Assembly (NCBI GenBank): GCA_045631485.1
Contig: JAZQUU010000017.1
Location: 1 to 55,638 of the forward strand
Direction of reading: 5' to 3'
Length of the DNA stretch: 55,638 bases
From: SIG452 sp045631485
GTDB taxonomy: Bacteria > Bacillota > Clostridia > UMGS1840
Within the stretch, counting starts at the first letter, position 1, and each line of letters opens with the position of its first letter. This document shows positions 34,389-42,779 of the stretch, in pieces. A program made the translations under genes and the position numbers. The notes below the pieces were generated by a model, which saw only the letters and a program-made list of their open reading frames with translations, was not told where the DNA came from and did not search any database.

Positions 34389-35894
34389 ATGACCCAAACA
34401 AATGTGACCAAAACCGTTTGGACAAAAACCGTGAACCAACCCATTGAATGGGACTTAAACGTATCAGATTCCAAACGCGATATGTTAAAAATCCTCTCAC
34501 AAAAAATTACGGGCTATGTATCGGAATATACTGTTCGGGACAACTTGTTTACTGCGAAAGTGCAGCTTTGTGCCAATCTGTTGTATCTGCCCGAAGGTGC
34601 AGAACCTGTGCAGATTTGTTCTATCACCCACTCGGAAACCGTTCTCGTAAAAGAAGAAATCCCGACCTCTTTGGTTTGGGATTTTTCCGATGTGCAGTTT
34701 ACCATTACCAAAAGTAATCCCGTCTTTATCAATTCCAGAAAAGCAGGAATCAGAGGACGGCTTCACCTGACGCTCAGCTTAAAAGAAAACGCATCCCTTC
34801 CCCAAATTACCATGGACGAGGACATTGAATGCTTGCTGGAAACCGTTTCTGCCTACACCGTGATGCAAACTTCGGAGGAAGAATTTCCCGTTTCCTTAAA
34901 TTTTCCCCTACCTCAGGGAAAACCGCCTGTGGCAGAAATTTTAGAAACCACACTTTCCATAAAAAATCAGGATATTAAACCCATTTCCAACAAAGTGGTG
35001 GCAAAAGGTGATTACACCGTCAAAATTCTGTATGCTTCTGCAATATCCACTTTGGAAACTGCAGAATTCTCTTCGCCGTTTACCGAGATTGTAGATGTAA
35101 GTGCCGGTGATGACTCCGATTTGATGTACGATATTATTGCATTTTTGCAGGATATCAAAGTGACTCAAAACGAAGAAAACGAGGCAAAAACAATTCATAT
35201 CACCGCAGTAATGCAATTACAAATGAAAGCAATCAATCCCTGTGAAATTCCGCTTGTCACCGATGCATACAGTCCAAAATGCACTGTCAAACTGCTAAAG
35301 AAAAACGCGCCCTTTGAACAACTGAAAATTCTGCCGCCTGAAACCGTTTCCATAAAAGAAATGATGCCTCTTCCCGATGTGCAGCTGGAAAGTATTGCCG
35401 ATGTGTCCTGCACACCCAAACTAAGCGGAACCAAATTAGAAGATAACCGCATCATTATGTCCGGGGATTTAGATACCACCGTTTTATATCAGACCCCCAC
35501 GGGAATGAATTCCCTCTCCCGTCAGATTCCCTTTGAATTGATACACGATCTGTCCACTCCCACTTTGTGTGAAAGTGCAACTGCCAAAATAATTCCCAAT
35601 CATTTTTCCTATAACATCTTAAACCAAAATTCTCTGGAGCTTCGCCTGGGTGTGACGGCACAAATGATGCTTCATCATGTTGCCGAAAAAGAGTATGTGG
35701 AAGCCATTCTCCCCGACCGTGACAATCCTATTCATTCAGACCGTGCTCCCATTGTTGCCTATATTATAAAACCGGGAGACACTCTGTTTTTAATCGCCAA
35801 AAAATATGCCACCACCGTGGAACGGTTAAAAGCCGTCAACAATATTGAAAACGACCGCAATTTAAAGGTTGGCAGTTATCTGATTATTGAGTAG
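34389..35894 (+). CDS. sipL: SipL-like spore morphogenesis protein (DUF3794 plus LysM)
   Basis: This 501-residue protein consists mainly of DUF3794-type beta-rich repeats (about 1-440). It ends with a LysM domain (about 455-501, 'YIIKPGDTLFLIAKKYATT'). This is the architecture of SipL, the Clostridioides difficile partner of SpoIVA in building the spore coat on the forespore surface. There is no signal peptide, as expected for a mother-cell cytoplasmic protein. GGAG eight bases before the ATG at 34389 decides the start over an ATG 21 bases earlier. It is monocistronic, with its own terminator. Confidence 0.87.
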   Translation: MTQTNVTKTVWTKTVNQPIEWDLNVSDSKRDMLKILSQKITGYVSEYTVRDNLFTAKVQLCANLLYLPEGAEPVQICSITHSETVLVKEEIPTSLVWDFSDVQFTITKSNPVFINSRKAGIRGRLHLTLSLKENASLPQITMDEDIECLLETVSAYTVMQTSEEEFPVSLNFPLPQGKPPVAEILETTLSIKNQDIKPISNKVVAKGDYTVKILYASAISTLETAEFSSPFTEIVDVSAGDDSDLMYDIIAFLQDIKVTQNEENEAKTIHITAVMQLQMKAINPCEIPLVTDAYSPKCTVKLLKKNAPFEQLKILPPETVSIKEMMPLPDVQLESIADVSCTPKLSGTKLEDNRIIMSGDLDTTVLYQTPTGMNSLSRQIPFELIHDLSTPTLCESATAKIIPNHFSYNILNQNSLELRLGVTAQMMLHHVAEKEYVEAILPDRDNPIHSDRAPIVAYIIKPGDTLFLIAKKYATTVERLKAVNNIENDRNLKVGSYLIIE

Positions 35895-35907
35895 TTGCTA
35901 CACTAAA

Positions 35908-35941
35908 AAAATGGCTTACAGAGCAATCTGTAAGCCATTTT
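35908..35941. terminator. Bidirectional terminator between sipL and rpmE
   Basis: A perfect 15-bp stem (35908-35922 with 35927-35941), GCAA loop, has A- and T-rich ends. It ends sipL on the plus strand and the entire ribosomal protein locus on the minus strand. Confidence 0.93.
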
Positions 35942-35948
35942 CTTGTTT

Positions 35949-36146
35949 TTATAAACCGAATTTCTTTTTGAATTTTTCTACACGTCCGCCGGTGTCTACC
36001 AGTTTCTGTTTGCCGGTATAGAACGGATGGCATTTTGCACAAATTTCCACGTGCAGGTTTTCCTTGCTGGAGCCGGTTTCATAAACCGCGCCACAAGCAC
36101 AGGTGATAGTGGTTTTTTTGTAATCCGGATGGATTCCCTGTTTCAT
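35949..36146 (-). CDS. rpmE: 50S ribosomal protein L31 (bL31), zinc form
   Basis: This 65-residue protein has Cys at 16, 18, 36 and 39, the zinc-binding (C+) version that is the default under zinc-replete growth. The family start 'MKQGIHPDYKKTT' is clear. It lies 13 bases after rplQ on the same strand, so it is the tail gene of the ribosomal locus. In Bacillus rpmE is elsewhere, so this placement is a lineage feature. Confidence 0.96.
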   Translation of the reverse strand: MKQGIHPDYKKTTITCACGAVYETGSSKENLHVEICAKCHPFYTGKQKLVDTGGRVEKFKKKFGL

Positions 36147-36159
36147 TGTGAATACCTCC

Positions 36160-36501
36160 TTATACTAATTCGATTACAGACATTAAAGCTGCATCGCCAC
36201 GGCGTTCGAAAGTTTTGATGATTCTGGTGTAACCACCGTTTCTTTCAGCATATTTCGGAGCGATTTCTTCAAACAGCTTTTTCACAACATCTTCTTTGGT
36301 GATAAAAGCCAGCGCCTGTCTTCTTGCATGTAAAGTGTCTTTTTTTGCAAGAGTAATCATTTTTTCAGCTAATGCTCTGGTTTCTTTTGCTCTGGTAACG
36401 GTGGTTTCCATTTTACCGTGTTCTAACAGAGCAGTCACAAGATTTTTAAGCATAGCAATTCTATGGTCTGTAGGACGACCTAATTTTCTGGTTCCTGCCA
36501 T
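36160..36501 (-). CDS. rplQ: 50S ribosomal protein L17 (bL17)
   Basis: This is a 113-residue protein with the family opening 'MAGTRKLGRPTDHRIAML' and 'ALLEHGKMETTVTRAKE'. It sits near the polypeptide exit of the large subunit. GGGAGG ten bases before the ATG at 36501 excludes the nine extra codons of the longer frame. It follows rpoA, the standard order. Confidence 0.97.
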   Translation of the reverse strand: MAGTRKLGRPTDHRIAMLKNLVTALLEHGKMETTVTRAKETRALAEKMITLAKKDTLHARRQALAFITKEDVVKKLFEEIAPKYAERNGGYTRIIKTFERRGDAALMSVIELV

Positions 36502-36546
36502 TTTGACATAGCCTCCCTTTTTAATCAATTCCCTTTCGGGTCAGGT

Positions 36547-37494
36547 TTATTCTTCTTCCTGCGCCAGAGTCAAGCCTAACGCTTCTAATTTGGCAATAAC
36601 TTCTTCCATGGATTTTCTACCTAAGTTTCTTACCTTGATCATTTCTTCCTGAGTCTTCTTGGACAGGTCTTCAACATTGTTGATACCCGCACGTTTCAGA
36701 CAGTTGTAAGAACGAACAGACAAGTCTAAATCCTCGATAGTCATTTCCAAAACTTTTTCTTTGTAGTCTTCTTCTTTTTCCACCATGATATCGCTGTTCT
36801 TTGCTTCTTCGGACAAACCTACGAATAAAGACAGATGCTCGCACATGATTTTTGCAGCCCAGCCCACTGCTTCGTCAGCAGTTAAAACGCCGTTGGTCCA
36901 AACTTCCAAAGTCAGTTTGTCATGGTCGGTTTTGTTACCTACTCTGGTGTTTTCAACAGTTGCATTTACCTTCTTAACAGGAGTATAAATGGAGTCAACC
37001 GGAATTGCACCCACAGGCAGAGTCGGAGTTTTGTTAAGTTCGGAAGGAACATATCCGATACCGTGGTCAAACACAATTTCCATATAGAATTTTGCGTCTT
37101 TGTTTAAAGTTGCAATATGCAGTTCGGGGTTTTTAATTTCCACTTCTGCATCCGGTTTGATATCGCCGGCAGTTAAAACGCATTCGCCGTCTGCTTCTAA
37201 AATCACGGTTTTGGGGCCGTCGCAGAACAGTTTTGCAGCGATATTTTTAACATTCAGAATAATTTCGGTTACGTCTTCTTTCACACCGGGAATGGTGGAG
37301 AATTCGTGTACCACACCATCGATTTTCACGCTGGTGGGAGCAACGCCTTCCAAAGAAGATAACAGAATTCTTCTCAAGCTGTTACCAAGGGTAGTACCAT
37401 ATCCCCGATTTAACGGGCTTAAGGAAAATTTAGCATAATCACCGCTGGGTGACCGGTCTAAAAATTCGATATTGGGTTTTTCAATTAAAATCAT
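36547..37494 (-). CDS. rpoA: RNA polymerase alpha subunit
   Basis: This is a 315-residue protein. The N-terminal assembly domain (about 1-230) includes 'GNSLRRILLSSLEGVAPTSV' for dimer formation. An acidic linker follows. The C-terminal domain (about 250-315) has the helix-hairpin-helix 'LKRAGINNVEDLSKKT' and 'VRNLGRKSMEEV', which contact UP elements and activators. It has full normal length and lies between rpsD and rplQ. Confidence 0.98.
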   Translation of the reverse strand: MILIEKPNIEFLDRSPSGDYAKFSLSPLNRGYGTTLGNSLRRILLSSLEGVAPTSVKIDGVVHEFSTIPGVKEDVTEIILNVKNIAAKLFCDGPKTVILEADGECVLTAGDIKPDAEVEIKNPELHIATLNKDAKFYMEIVFDHGIGYVPSELNKTPTLPVGAIPVDSIYTPVKKVNATVENTRVGNKTDHDKLTLEVWTNGVLTADEAVGWAAKIMCEHLSLFVGLSEEAKNSDIMVEKEEDYKEKVLEMTIEDLDLSVRSYNCLKRAGINNVEDLSKKTQEEMIKVRNLGRKSMEEVIAKLEALGLTLAQEEE

Positions 37495-37589
37495 ATTGTG
37501 ACCCTCCTCACCTACTGGTGTTCAATCTTATTTTCTATCGTGTTGGAGTTTTACGCTCTTTGGGTCAGCCATAGTGACTTAACCGCCTC

Positions 37590-37612
37590 CTCCGACCAAA
37601 AAACGATCGGAG
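37590..37612 (-). other. Hairpin in the rpsD-rpoA spacer
   Basis: The 143-base spacer between rpsD and rpoA holds a CTCCGA/TCGGAG stem (37590-37595 with 37607-37612). No gene is seen. It may be a processing or attenuation element. Confidence 0.45.
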
Positions 37613-37637
37613 AAAGCATAAAAGCAAAGTCAATATC

Positions 37638-38264
37638 TTATTTGGAGTACAACTCAACGATTAAGTGTTCTTCAACTTCCAGATCGATTTCGTCTCTGGT
37701 GGGCATTCTTACGATAGAAGCGCTTAAAGCGTTTTTATCTAAAGATAACCACATGGGAACTACTTTGGATTCGGTAGTTTCTAACACAGCTTTAATCTTT
37801 TCAGAGCTGCGGCTCTTATCTTTAATGGTGATGGTATCTCCTGCCTTCAGTAAGATGGAAGGAATGTTAGCTTTCTGACCGTTTACTTCAAAGTGACCGT
37901 GTCTAACCAGCTGTCTAGCTTCCGGTCTGGAAGTAGCCCAACCTAATCTGTAAACGATGTTATCCAGTCTGGATTCTAAGATGATCAGTAAGTTTTCACC
38001 GGTGATGCCTGCTTTTTTAACAGCCATTTCGTAGTAGTTTGCAAACTGACCTTCTAATACGCCATAATATCTTCTAGTTTTCTGTTTTTCACGCAGCTGA
38101 ACGCCGTATTCAGACATTTTCTTTCTTGCCTGGCCGTGCTGTCCGGGAGCATAAGCTCTTTTAGACAGTGCACATTTTTCAGAAAAACATCTGGTACCTT
38201 TTAAGAAAAGTTTCTGATTTTCTCTTCTGCAAAGACGGCACACTGCACCTGTATATCTTGCCAT
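37638..38264 (-). CDS. rpsD: 30S ribosomal protein S4 (uS4), zinc form
   Basis: This 208-residue primary 16S-binding protein has a Zn-ribbon with C9, C12, C26 and C31. The S4 RNA-binding domain is 'SRLDNIVYRLGWATSRPEAR'. In enteric bacteria S4 controls the alpha operon by binding its leader; here rpsD lies within that operon, so a similar target upstream is plausible (see the rpmJ-rpsM spacer). In Bacillus, by contrast, rpsD is a separate gene. Confidence 0.97.
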   Translation of the reverse strand: MARYTGAVCRLCRRENQKLFLKGTRCFSEKCALSKRAYAPGQHGQARKKMSEYGVQLREKQKTRRYYGVLEGQFANYYEMAVKKAGITGENLLIILESRLDNIVYRLGWATSRPEARQLVRHGHFEVNGQKANIPSILLKAGDTITIKDKSRSSEKIKAVLETTESKVVPMWLSLDKNALSASIVRMPTRDEIDLEVEEHLIVELYSK

Positions 38265-38343
38265 TTGTTTTGCACCTCCACTTGTATTCTTTGGCTTATC
38301 GCCAAAATCCTAAATTTCAAATAATAATGTTCTCCAAAAGAGA

Positions 38344-38739
38344 TTATACTCTTCTTCTCTTCGGAGGTCTGCAACCGTTGTGAGGAATAGGAGTTACGTC
38401 TTTAATCATGGTAACTTCTAAACCTGCGGTCTGCAGTGCTCTGATTGCAGCTTCTCTACCGGAACCGGGACCTTTTACGAAAACTTCAACAGTTTTTAAG
38501 CCATGTTCCATAGCAGCTTTTGCAGCAGTTTCAGCAGCCATCTGTGCAGCAAACGGGGTGTTTTTTCTGGAGCCTCTGAAGCCCAGACCACCTGCGGATG
38601 CCCAAGAAAGTGCATTACCTGCAACGTCAGTGATGGTTACGATTGTATTGTTGAAAGAAGACTGAATATGAACTGCACCTTTCTCAATGTGCTTCTTCTC
38701 TTTTCTTCTTCTGGTTGTTCTTTTAACCGCTTTAGCCAT
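38344..38739 (-). CDS. rpsK: 30S ribosomal protein S11 (uS11)
   Basis: This 131-residue platform protein of the small subunit has a basic N-terminal tail ('KRTTRRRKEKKHIEKG') and the family blocks 'SFNNTIVTITD', 'GFRGSRKNTPFAAQ' and the ending 'PIPHNGCRPPKRRRV'. It lies between rpsM and rpsD with about 80-100-base gaps on both sides, longer than usual. Confidence 0.98.
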   Translation of the reverse strand: MAKAVKRTTRRRKEKKHIEKGAVHIQSSFNNTIVTITDVAGNALSWASAGGLGFRGSRKNTPFAAQMAAETAAKAAMEHGLKTVEVFVKGPGSGREAAIRALQTAGLEVTMIKDVTPIPHNGCRPPKRRRV

Positions 38740-38843
38740 TTGATTTTCTCATTCCTTTCGTTAAAGTGCATCTCTACACTTCGATTCTTCTAGGCAACAG
38801 ACTTCTTAGCCTGCCTGCCGTATGGGAAACCCAAGCAAAAAGA

Positions 38844-39212
38844 TTATTTCTTTTTGTTTGCCATAGTTTTTCTGGGACCTTTTCTGGTTCTTGCGTTGGT
38901 TTTGGTTCTCTGACCTCTGCAAGGCAGACCTTTTCTGTGTCTGGTTCCTCTGTAACATCCAATTTCAATCAAACGTTTGATGTCCATTGCAACGTCACGG
39001 CGAAGATCACCTTCAACTACATGGTTTTTGTCGATATTATCTCTTAATTTTGCTACTTCGTCATCGGTTAAATCTTTAACTCTGGTGTCGGGATTGATTC
39101 CGGTTTCTTTTAAAATTCTTCTGGAAGCAGAAACACCAATTCCGTAGATATAGGTCAAACCGATTTCTACTCTTTTTTCTCTGGGTAAGTCGATACCAGC
39201 AATTCTTGCCAT
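38844..39212 (-). CDS. rpsM: 30S ribosomal protein S13 (uS13)
   Basis: This 122-residue head protein of the small subunit contacts the P-site tRNA and forms bridges with L5. It begins 'MARIAGIDLPREKRVEIGL', with 'GCYRGTRHRKGLPCRGQRT' and a basic Lys tail. It is preceded by an unusual 243-base non-coding spacer. Confidence 0.98.
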   Translation of the reverse strand: MARIAGIDLPREKRVEIGLTYIYGIGVSASRRILKETGINPDTRVKDLTDDEVAKLRDNIDKNHVVEGDLRRDVAMDIKRLIEIGCYRGTRHRKGLPCRGQRTKTNARTRKGPRKTMANKKK

Positions 39213-39300
39213 TTGAATCTACACCTCCTGATTTTTTCGTGTTTGATTTCGTATGTTTGGTTGGCGGTTTCCCGCGAAAACGATTAGTGAAACCGTTTCC

Positions 39301-39406
39301 CTCTCACAGTGAGAGCAGGTTGGAATAATTCAAGCATTATTCCTATATGAAGCAAACATCCTGCAAAAAAGGCATACAGAGGAACTCTGTACAGCCGCGC
39401 CTTTTT
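39301..39406 (-). other. Three hairpins in the rpmJ-rpsM spacer (possible regulatory leader)
   Basis: The 243-base gap (39213-39456) contains three structures. One is a perfect CTCTCAC/GTGAGAG palindrome (39301-39315). The second is a GGAATAAT/ATTATTCC hairpin (39322-39343). The third is a nested stem with AAAAAGGC/GCCTTTTT outside (39366-39373 with 39399-39406) and TACAGAG/CTCTGTA inside (39375-39381 with 39385-39391). On the transcribed strand the third has the shape of an intrinsic terminator, so it may attenuate the downstream rpsM-rpsK-rpsD-rpoA-rplQ genes. Confidence 0.6.
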
Positions 39407-39456
39407 CACAAAAAGTTTGGATTTGCCACAAAGCGGGCGGTTTGTAATATCAGCGA

Positions 39457-39570
39457 TTAGCCCTGTTTCTGTTTGTGTTTGGGGTTTTCGCAAATTACCA
39501 TGATATTTCCTTTTCTGCGGATAACTTTACATTTTTCGCAGATTTTTTTTACAGACGGTCTTACTTTCAT
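39457..39570 (-). CDS. rpmJ: 50S ribosomal protein L36 (bL36), zinc form
   Basis: This is a 37-residue protein beginning 'MKVRPSVKKICEKCKVIRRK'. The zinc ligands C11, C14, C27 and H32 are all present. AGGAGG lies six to eight bases before the ATG at 39570. It stands 16 bases after infA, in the usual infA-rpmJ-rpsM order. Confidence 0.96.
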   Translation of the reverse strand: MKVRPSVKKICEKCKVIRRKGNIMVICENPKHKQKQG

Positions 39571-39586
39571 GAGTATTTACCTCCTA

Positions 39587-39805
39587 TTATTTCGCTCTCC
39601 ATACAATTCTGCCTCTGGTTAAATCATAGGGAGACATTTCCAAAGTAACTTTATCTCCCGGCAGAATTTTAATGTAGTGCATTCTTAATTTTCCTGAGAT
39701 ATGAGCTAAAATTTTGTGCCCATTTTCTAATTCAACCGTAAACTGAGCATTCGGTAACGCGTCAATTACGGTTCCTTCTAATTCAAGTACATCATCTTTC
39801 GGCAT
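39587..39805 (-). CDS. infA: Translation initiation factor IF-1
   Basis: This 72-residue OB-fold protein binds the 30S A site. The sequence 'LELEGTVIDALPNAQFTVEL' and 'GDKVTLEMSPYDLTRGRI' is diagnostic. GGAGG at a proper distance before the ATG at 39805 sets the start; the longer frame overlapping the KOW gene is not used. Confidence 0.97.
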   Translation of the reverse strand: MPKDDVLELEGTVIDALPNAQFTVELENGHKILAHISGKLRMHYIKILPGDKVTLEMSPYDLTRGRIVWRAK

Positions 39806-39827
39806 AATTTTTACCTCCGTGCAACTG

Positions 39828-40106
39828 TTAATCTTCTGATTCAGCATCTGTGAGAGCCCGAATGAATTTCCGAAGCTCTGCATTGGTAATTTTCTTACCT
39901 TCGCTGATTTTTTGAAGCAGACGTTCATTCAAAACAAATTGTGTTTTATGAAGATGTTTTACTTTCTTCTTTTTGGGTGTTTCCAATTTTCGAAGCATCC
40001 CATCTGCAATTAACACATAGTTGGAGTCTAAAACCTCCGTCACCATAAAAATGCGATTCTTATCTCTGCCGCTTACAGATAAAACCAAGTCCGCTGTTTG
40101 AAACAT
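39828..40106 (-). CDS. KOW-domain RNA-binding protein (L14e-like)
   Basis: This 92-residue protein has an N-terminal KOW-like beta fold ('ADLVLSVSGRDKNRIFMVTE') followed by a basic patch ('ETPKKKKVKHLHKTQ') and a helical tail. Proteins like this are found between map and infA in many Firmicutes and resemble eukaryal/archaeal L14e-type proteins. They probably bind rRNA or the ribosome; the exact role is unknown. It is tightly packed with map upstream (10 bases) and infA downstream. Confidence 0.88.
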   Translation of the reverse strand: MFQTADLVLSVSGRDKNRIFMVTEVLDSNYVLIADGMLRKLETPKKKKVKHLHKTQFVLNERLLQKISEGKKITNAELRKFIRALTDAESED

Positions 40107-40116
40107 CCTTGACCTC

Positions 40117-40866
40117 CTACAAAGTGGTTAAGATAACGGGTTCCCCGTCTGTGATAAGAATGGTATTTTCGTAATGAGCCGATAAACTTCCGTCCGCAGT
40201 GCGAATGGTCCAGTTATCTTTGGCATCCTGGTAAACAGGATATCCGCCAAGATTCACCATAGGCTCCACGGCAATGGTCATCCCCGGCATCAGCTTGGGA
40301 CCTTTTCCCGCTCTTCCGAAATTGGGGACCGACGGACCCTCGTGCAGATTTGCTCCGATGCCGTGACCTTCCAAATCCCGAACGATGGAAAATCCTTTGC
40401 CTTCAATAAATGTCTGAATAGTTTCTGAAATATCACCGACTCTGTTTCCTGCCACAGCCTGTTTCATTCCTAAAAAGAAACTTTCTCGGGTTGCTTCCAC
40501 AAGAAGTTTTGCTTCTTCGGAAACTGCTCCGGCAAAAGCAGTATCGGCACAGTCGCCATGATATCCTTTGTAACAAGCGCCGCAATCAATGCTGACAATA
40601 TCGCCTTCCTGAATCACATATTCACCGGGAATGCCATGCACCACTTCATTGTTCACCGAAACGCAGATATGTTTCGGATAACCGTTGTATCGGTAAAAAG
40701 AAGGAGTGGCATTGCATTTTCGGATAAACTCTTCTGCAATCTTATCCAGCTCAATTGTCTTGATTCCCGGTCTCACTGCCTCAATTGCTTTTTGCAAAGC
40801 ACCTTTGGTAATCTGACCGGCTTTTTTCATCAGTGTAATTTCTTCTTTACTTTTAATATAAATCAT
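40117..40866 (-). CDS. map: Methionine aminopeptidase, type I
   Basis: This 249-residue enzyme removes the initiator Met from new proteins. It has the pita-bread fold metal ligands in 'SIDCGACYKGYHGDCADT' (two Asp), 'GHGIGANLHEGP' (His), 'IAVEPMV' (Glu) and 'HYENTI' (Glu). It starts within the adk stop (4-base overlap), implying coupled translation. Confidence 0.97.
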   Translation of the reverse strand: MIYIKSKEEITLMKKAGQITKGALQKAIEAVRPGIKTIELDKIAEEFIRKCNATPSFYRYNGYPKHICVSVNNEVVHGIPGEYVIQEGDIVSIDCGACYKGYHGDCADTAFAGAVSEEAKLLVEATRESFFLGMKQAVAGNRVGDISETIQTFIEGKGFSIVRDLEGHGIGANLHEGPSVPNFGRAGKGPKLMPGMTIAVEPMVNLGGYPVYQDAKDNWTIRTADGSLSAHYENTILITDGEPVILTTL

Positions 40867-41501
40867 AATTTTACACCCAGCGCCTGTAACGCATTGTTCA
40901 CGGTATCTTCCACACCATCACATCCCTGAACGGTTTTCAATAATTTCTTTTCAGAGAAATACTGAATCAGGGGTTCGGTTTCTTTGTGATAAATTTCCAG
41001 ACGATTGGAAATAATCTCAGGTTGGTCATCCTCTCTGATTTTCAGAGAAGAACCGCATTCATCACAAACACCATCGTGCTTCGGCGGATTCGACCGGATA
41101 TGATAGGTAGCTCTGCAATTAGGACATTCTCTGCGACCTGCCAGACGGGAAATGATGGTCTCGTTGGTTACATCTAAGAGTAACGCCACATCCAGGTGAA
41201 TGCCAAGCTCAGCCAGATGTTCTGCCTGGAAGACATTTCTGGGGAAGCCATCCAAGATATAACCCTTTTGGCAGTCAGGCTCTTGAAGCCGTTTTACCAG
41301 AAGCTTGGAAACCATTTCGTCTGACACAAAGTTTCCTTTGGAAATCAGTCGGTTGATTTCTTCTCCTAAGGGAGAGCCACACCCAATCTCATCCCGGAGC
41401 AATGCTCCGGTTGAGATGGTTGGAATTTCTAATAATTTTGCTAACTGTCTCGCCATAGTGCCTTTTCCGGCACCGGGCGCACCTAAAATTGTTACGATCA
41501 T
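40863..41501 (-). CDS. adk: Adenylate kinase with zinc-binding lid
   Basis: This 212-residue enzyme interconverts AMP, ADP and ATP. The P-loop is 'GAPGAGKGT' (residues 7-15). The long lid contains C126, C129, C146 and C149, the zinc site seen in Gram-positive enzymes. 'DGFPRNVFQAE' is the AMP-binding block. It lies between secY and map, the usual spc operon order. Confidence 0.97.
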   Translation of the reverse strand: MIVTILGAPGAGKGTMARQLAKLLEIPTISTGALLRDEIGCGSPLGEEINRLISKGNFVSDEMVSKLLVKRLQEPDCQKGYILDGFPRNVFQAEHLAELGIHLDVALLLDVTNETIISRLAGRRECPNCRATYHIRSNPPKHDGVCDECGSSLKIREDDQPEIISNRLEIYHKETEPLIQYFSEKKLLKTVQGCDGVEDTVNNALQALGVKL

Positions 41502-41521
41502 TGTTTCTTACCGAAAAGATT

Positions 41522-42778
41522 TTATTCTAAGAAGCCTTTGTAATGTCTCATCAGCATCTGAGATTCAATCTGTTTCACGGTTTCAATAGCAACACCTACT
41601 ACGATGATTAAGGAAGAACCACCGAATGCGAACGCAGAGTTAATGTGCGAAAGCAGAGTGGGTAATACAGCAATCAACGCAATAAAGATTGCACCAATCA
41701 TGGTAATTCTGTTTAATACCATGCGAATGAAGTCGCTGGTGGGTTTTCCGGGTCTTAAACCGGGAACGAAACCGCCATTGTTCTTCATGTTGTTTGCAAT
41801 TTCAACCGGATTAAACTGAATTTCAGTGTAGAAGAAAGTAAACAGGATAATCAGGATGAAGTAAATGAGGGAATACCAGATGCTACCCGGAGAAAGAACT
41901 CGGATAACGCCTGCCCAGAAACCGGTGGTTGCACCGCCAAACATCTGAGCGATGGTTGCGGGGAATGCTAAGATAGATACAGCAAAGATGATGGGCATTA
42001 CGCCTGCCATCGCAACCTTAATCGGCACGTGAGTGCTCTGGCCGCCATACATTTTTCTGCCAACAACTTTTTTAGCATACTGAACGGGAATTCTTCTTTC
42101 TGCATTGTTCATCAGAACGATGAAACCGATAACAGCAACGATTACCAGCAGCACTGCTGCGATGATAATCCAGTCAGCTCCGGTTGCACCGGAAACCAGA
42201 CCGTAAATACCGGTGGGAGCACCGGAAACGATACCGGCAAAGATGATCATGGAAATACCATTACCAACGCCTTTTTCGTTAATCTGTTCACCTAACCACA
42301 TTAAGAATGCGGTACCTGCGGTTAAGGTCAGAACTACTACAAAGAAAGTTCCAACGTTTCTGTACTGAGCATCTGCCACAGCCAGATATAAACCAGCTGC
42401 CTGAATAAATGCTAACACTACAGTAACCACACGGGTCATTGTGGCAATTTTCTTTCTGCCTTCTTCCCCTTCTTTGGACAATCTTTCCAAAGCAGGAATT
42501 GCAACTGTTAAAAGCTGCATAATAATGGAAGAGTTAATGTAGGGGGTGATGCTCATCGCAAAGATGGTTGCTTGCTCTAAAGCATTACCGGAAATAATGT
42601 TTGCCAGACCGAACAGGGTATTGTTGCTACCGCCGAACAGCTGGGTTAAGATATTTCTGTCAACAAAGGGAACGGGGATATGCGATCCTAATCTGAAAAC
42701 AATCAGTAACAATACAGTGTACAGGATTTTTTTTCTCAGATCCGGAATTTTCCATGCATTTTTTAATATGCTAAACAT
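41522..42778 (-). CDS. secY: Protein translocase subunit SecY
   Basis: This 418-residue channel subunit of the Sec translocon has ten membrane segments. Family signatures are 'GSHIPVPFVDRNIL' near the N terminus and 'QFNPVEIANNMKNNGGFVPG' in the C-terminal half. The last residues 'MLMRHYKGFLE' are typical. It starts one base after rplO. Confidence 0.98.
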   Translation of the reverse strand: MFSILKNAWKIPDLRKKILYTVLLLIVFRLGSHIPVPFVDRNILTQLFGGSNNTLFGLANIISGNALEQATIFAMSITPYINSSIIMQLLTVAIPALERLSKEGEEGRKKIATMTRVVTVVLAFIQAAGLYLAVADAQYRNVGTFFVVVLTLTAGTAFLMWLGEQINEKGVGNGISMIIFAGIVSGAPTGIYGLVSGATGADWIIIAAVLLVIVAVIGFIVLMNNAERRIPVQYAKKVVGRKMYGGQSTHVPIKVAMAGVMPIIFAVSILAFPATIAQMFGGATTGFWAGVIRVLSPGSIWYSLIYFILIILFTFFYTEIQFNPVEIANNMKNNGGFVPGLRPGKPTSDFIRMVLNRITMIGAIFIALIAVLPTLLSHINSAFAFGGSSLIIVVGVAIETVKQIESQMLMRHYKGFLE

Positions 42779-42779
42779 A

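Noticed and set aside
37495..38343. Stand-alone Firmicutes S4 leader before rpsD
   Set aside because: rpsD lies within the operon here and the short upstream gap lacks a long structured leader; any S4 target is more likely in the rpmJ-rpsM spacer.
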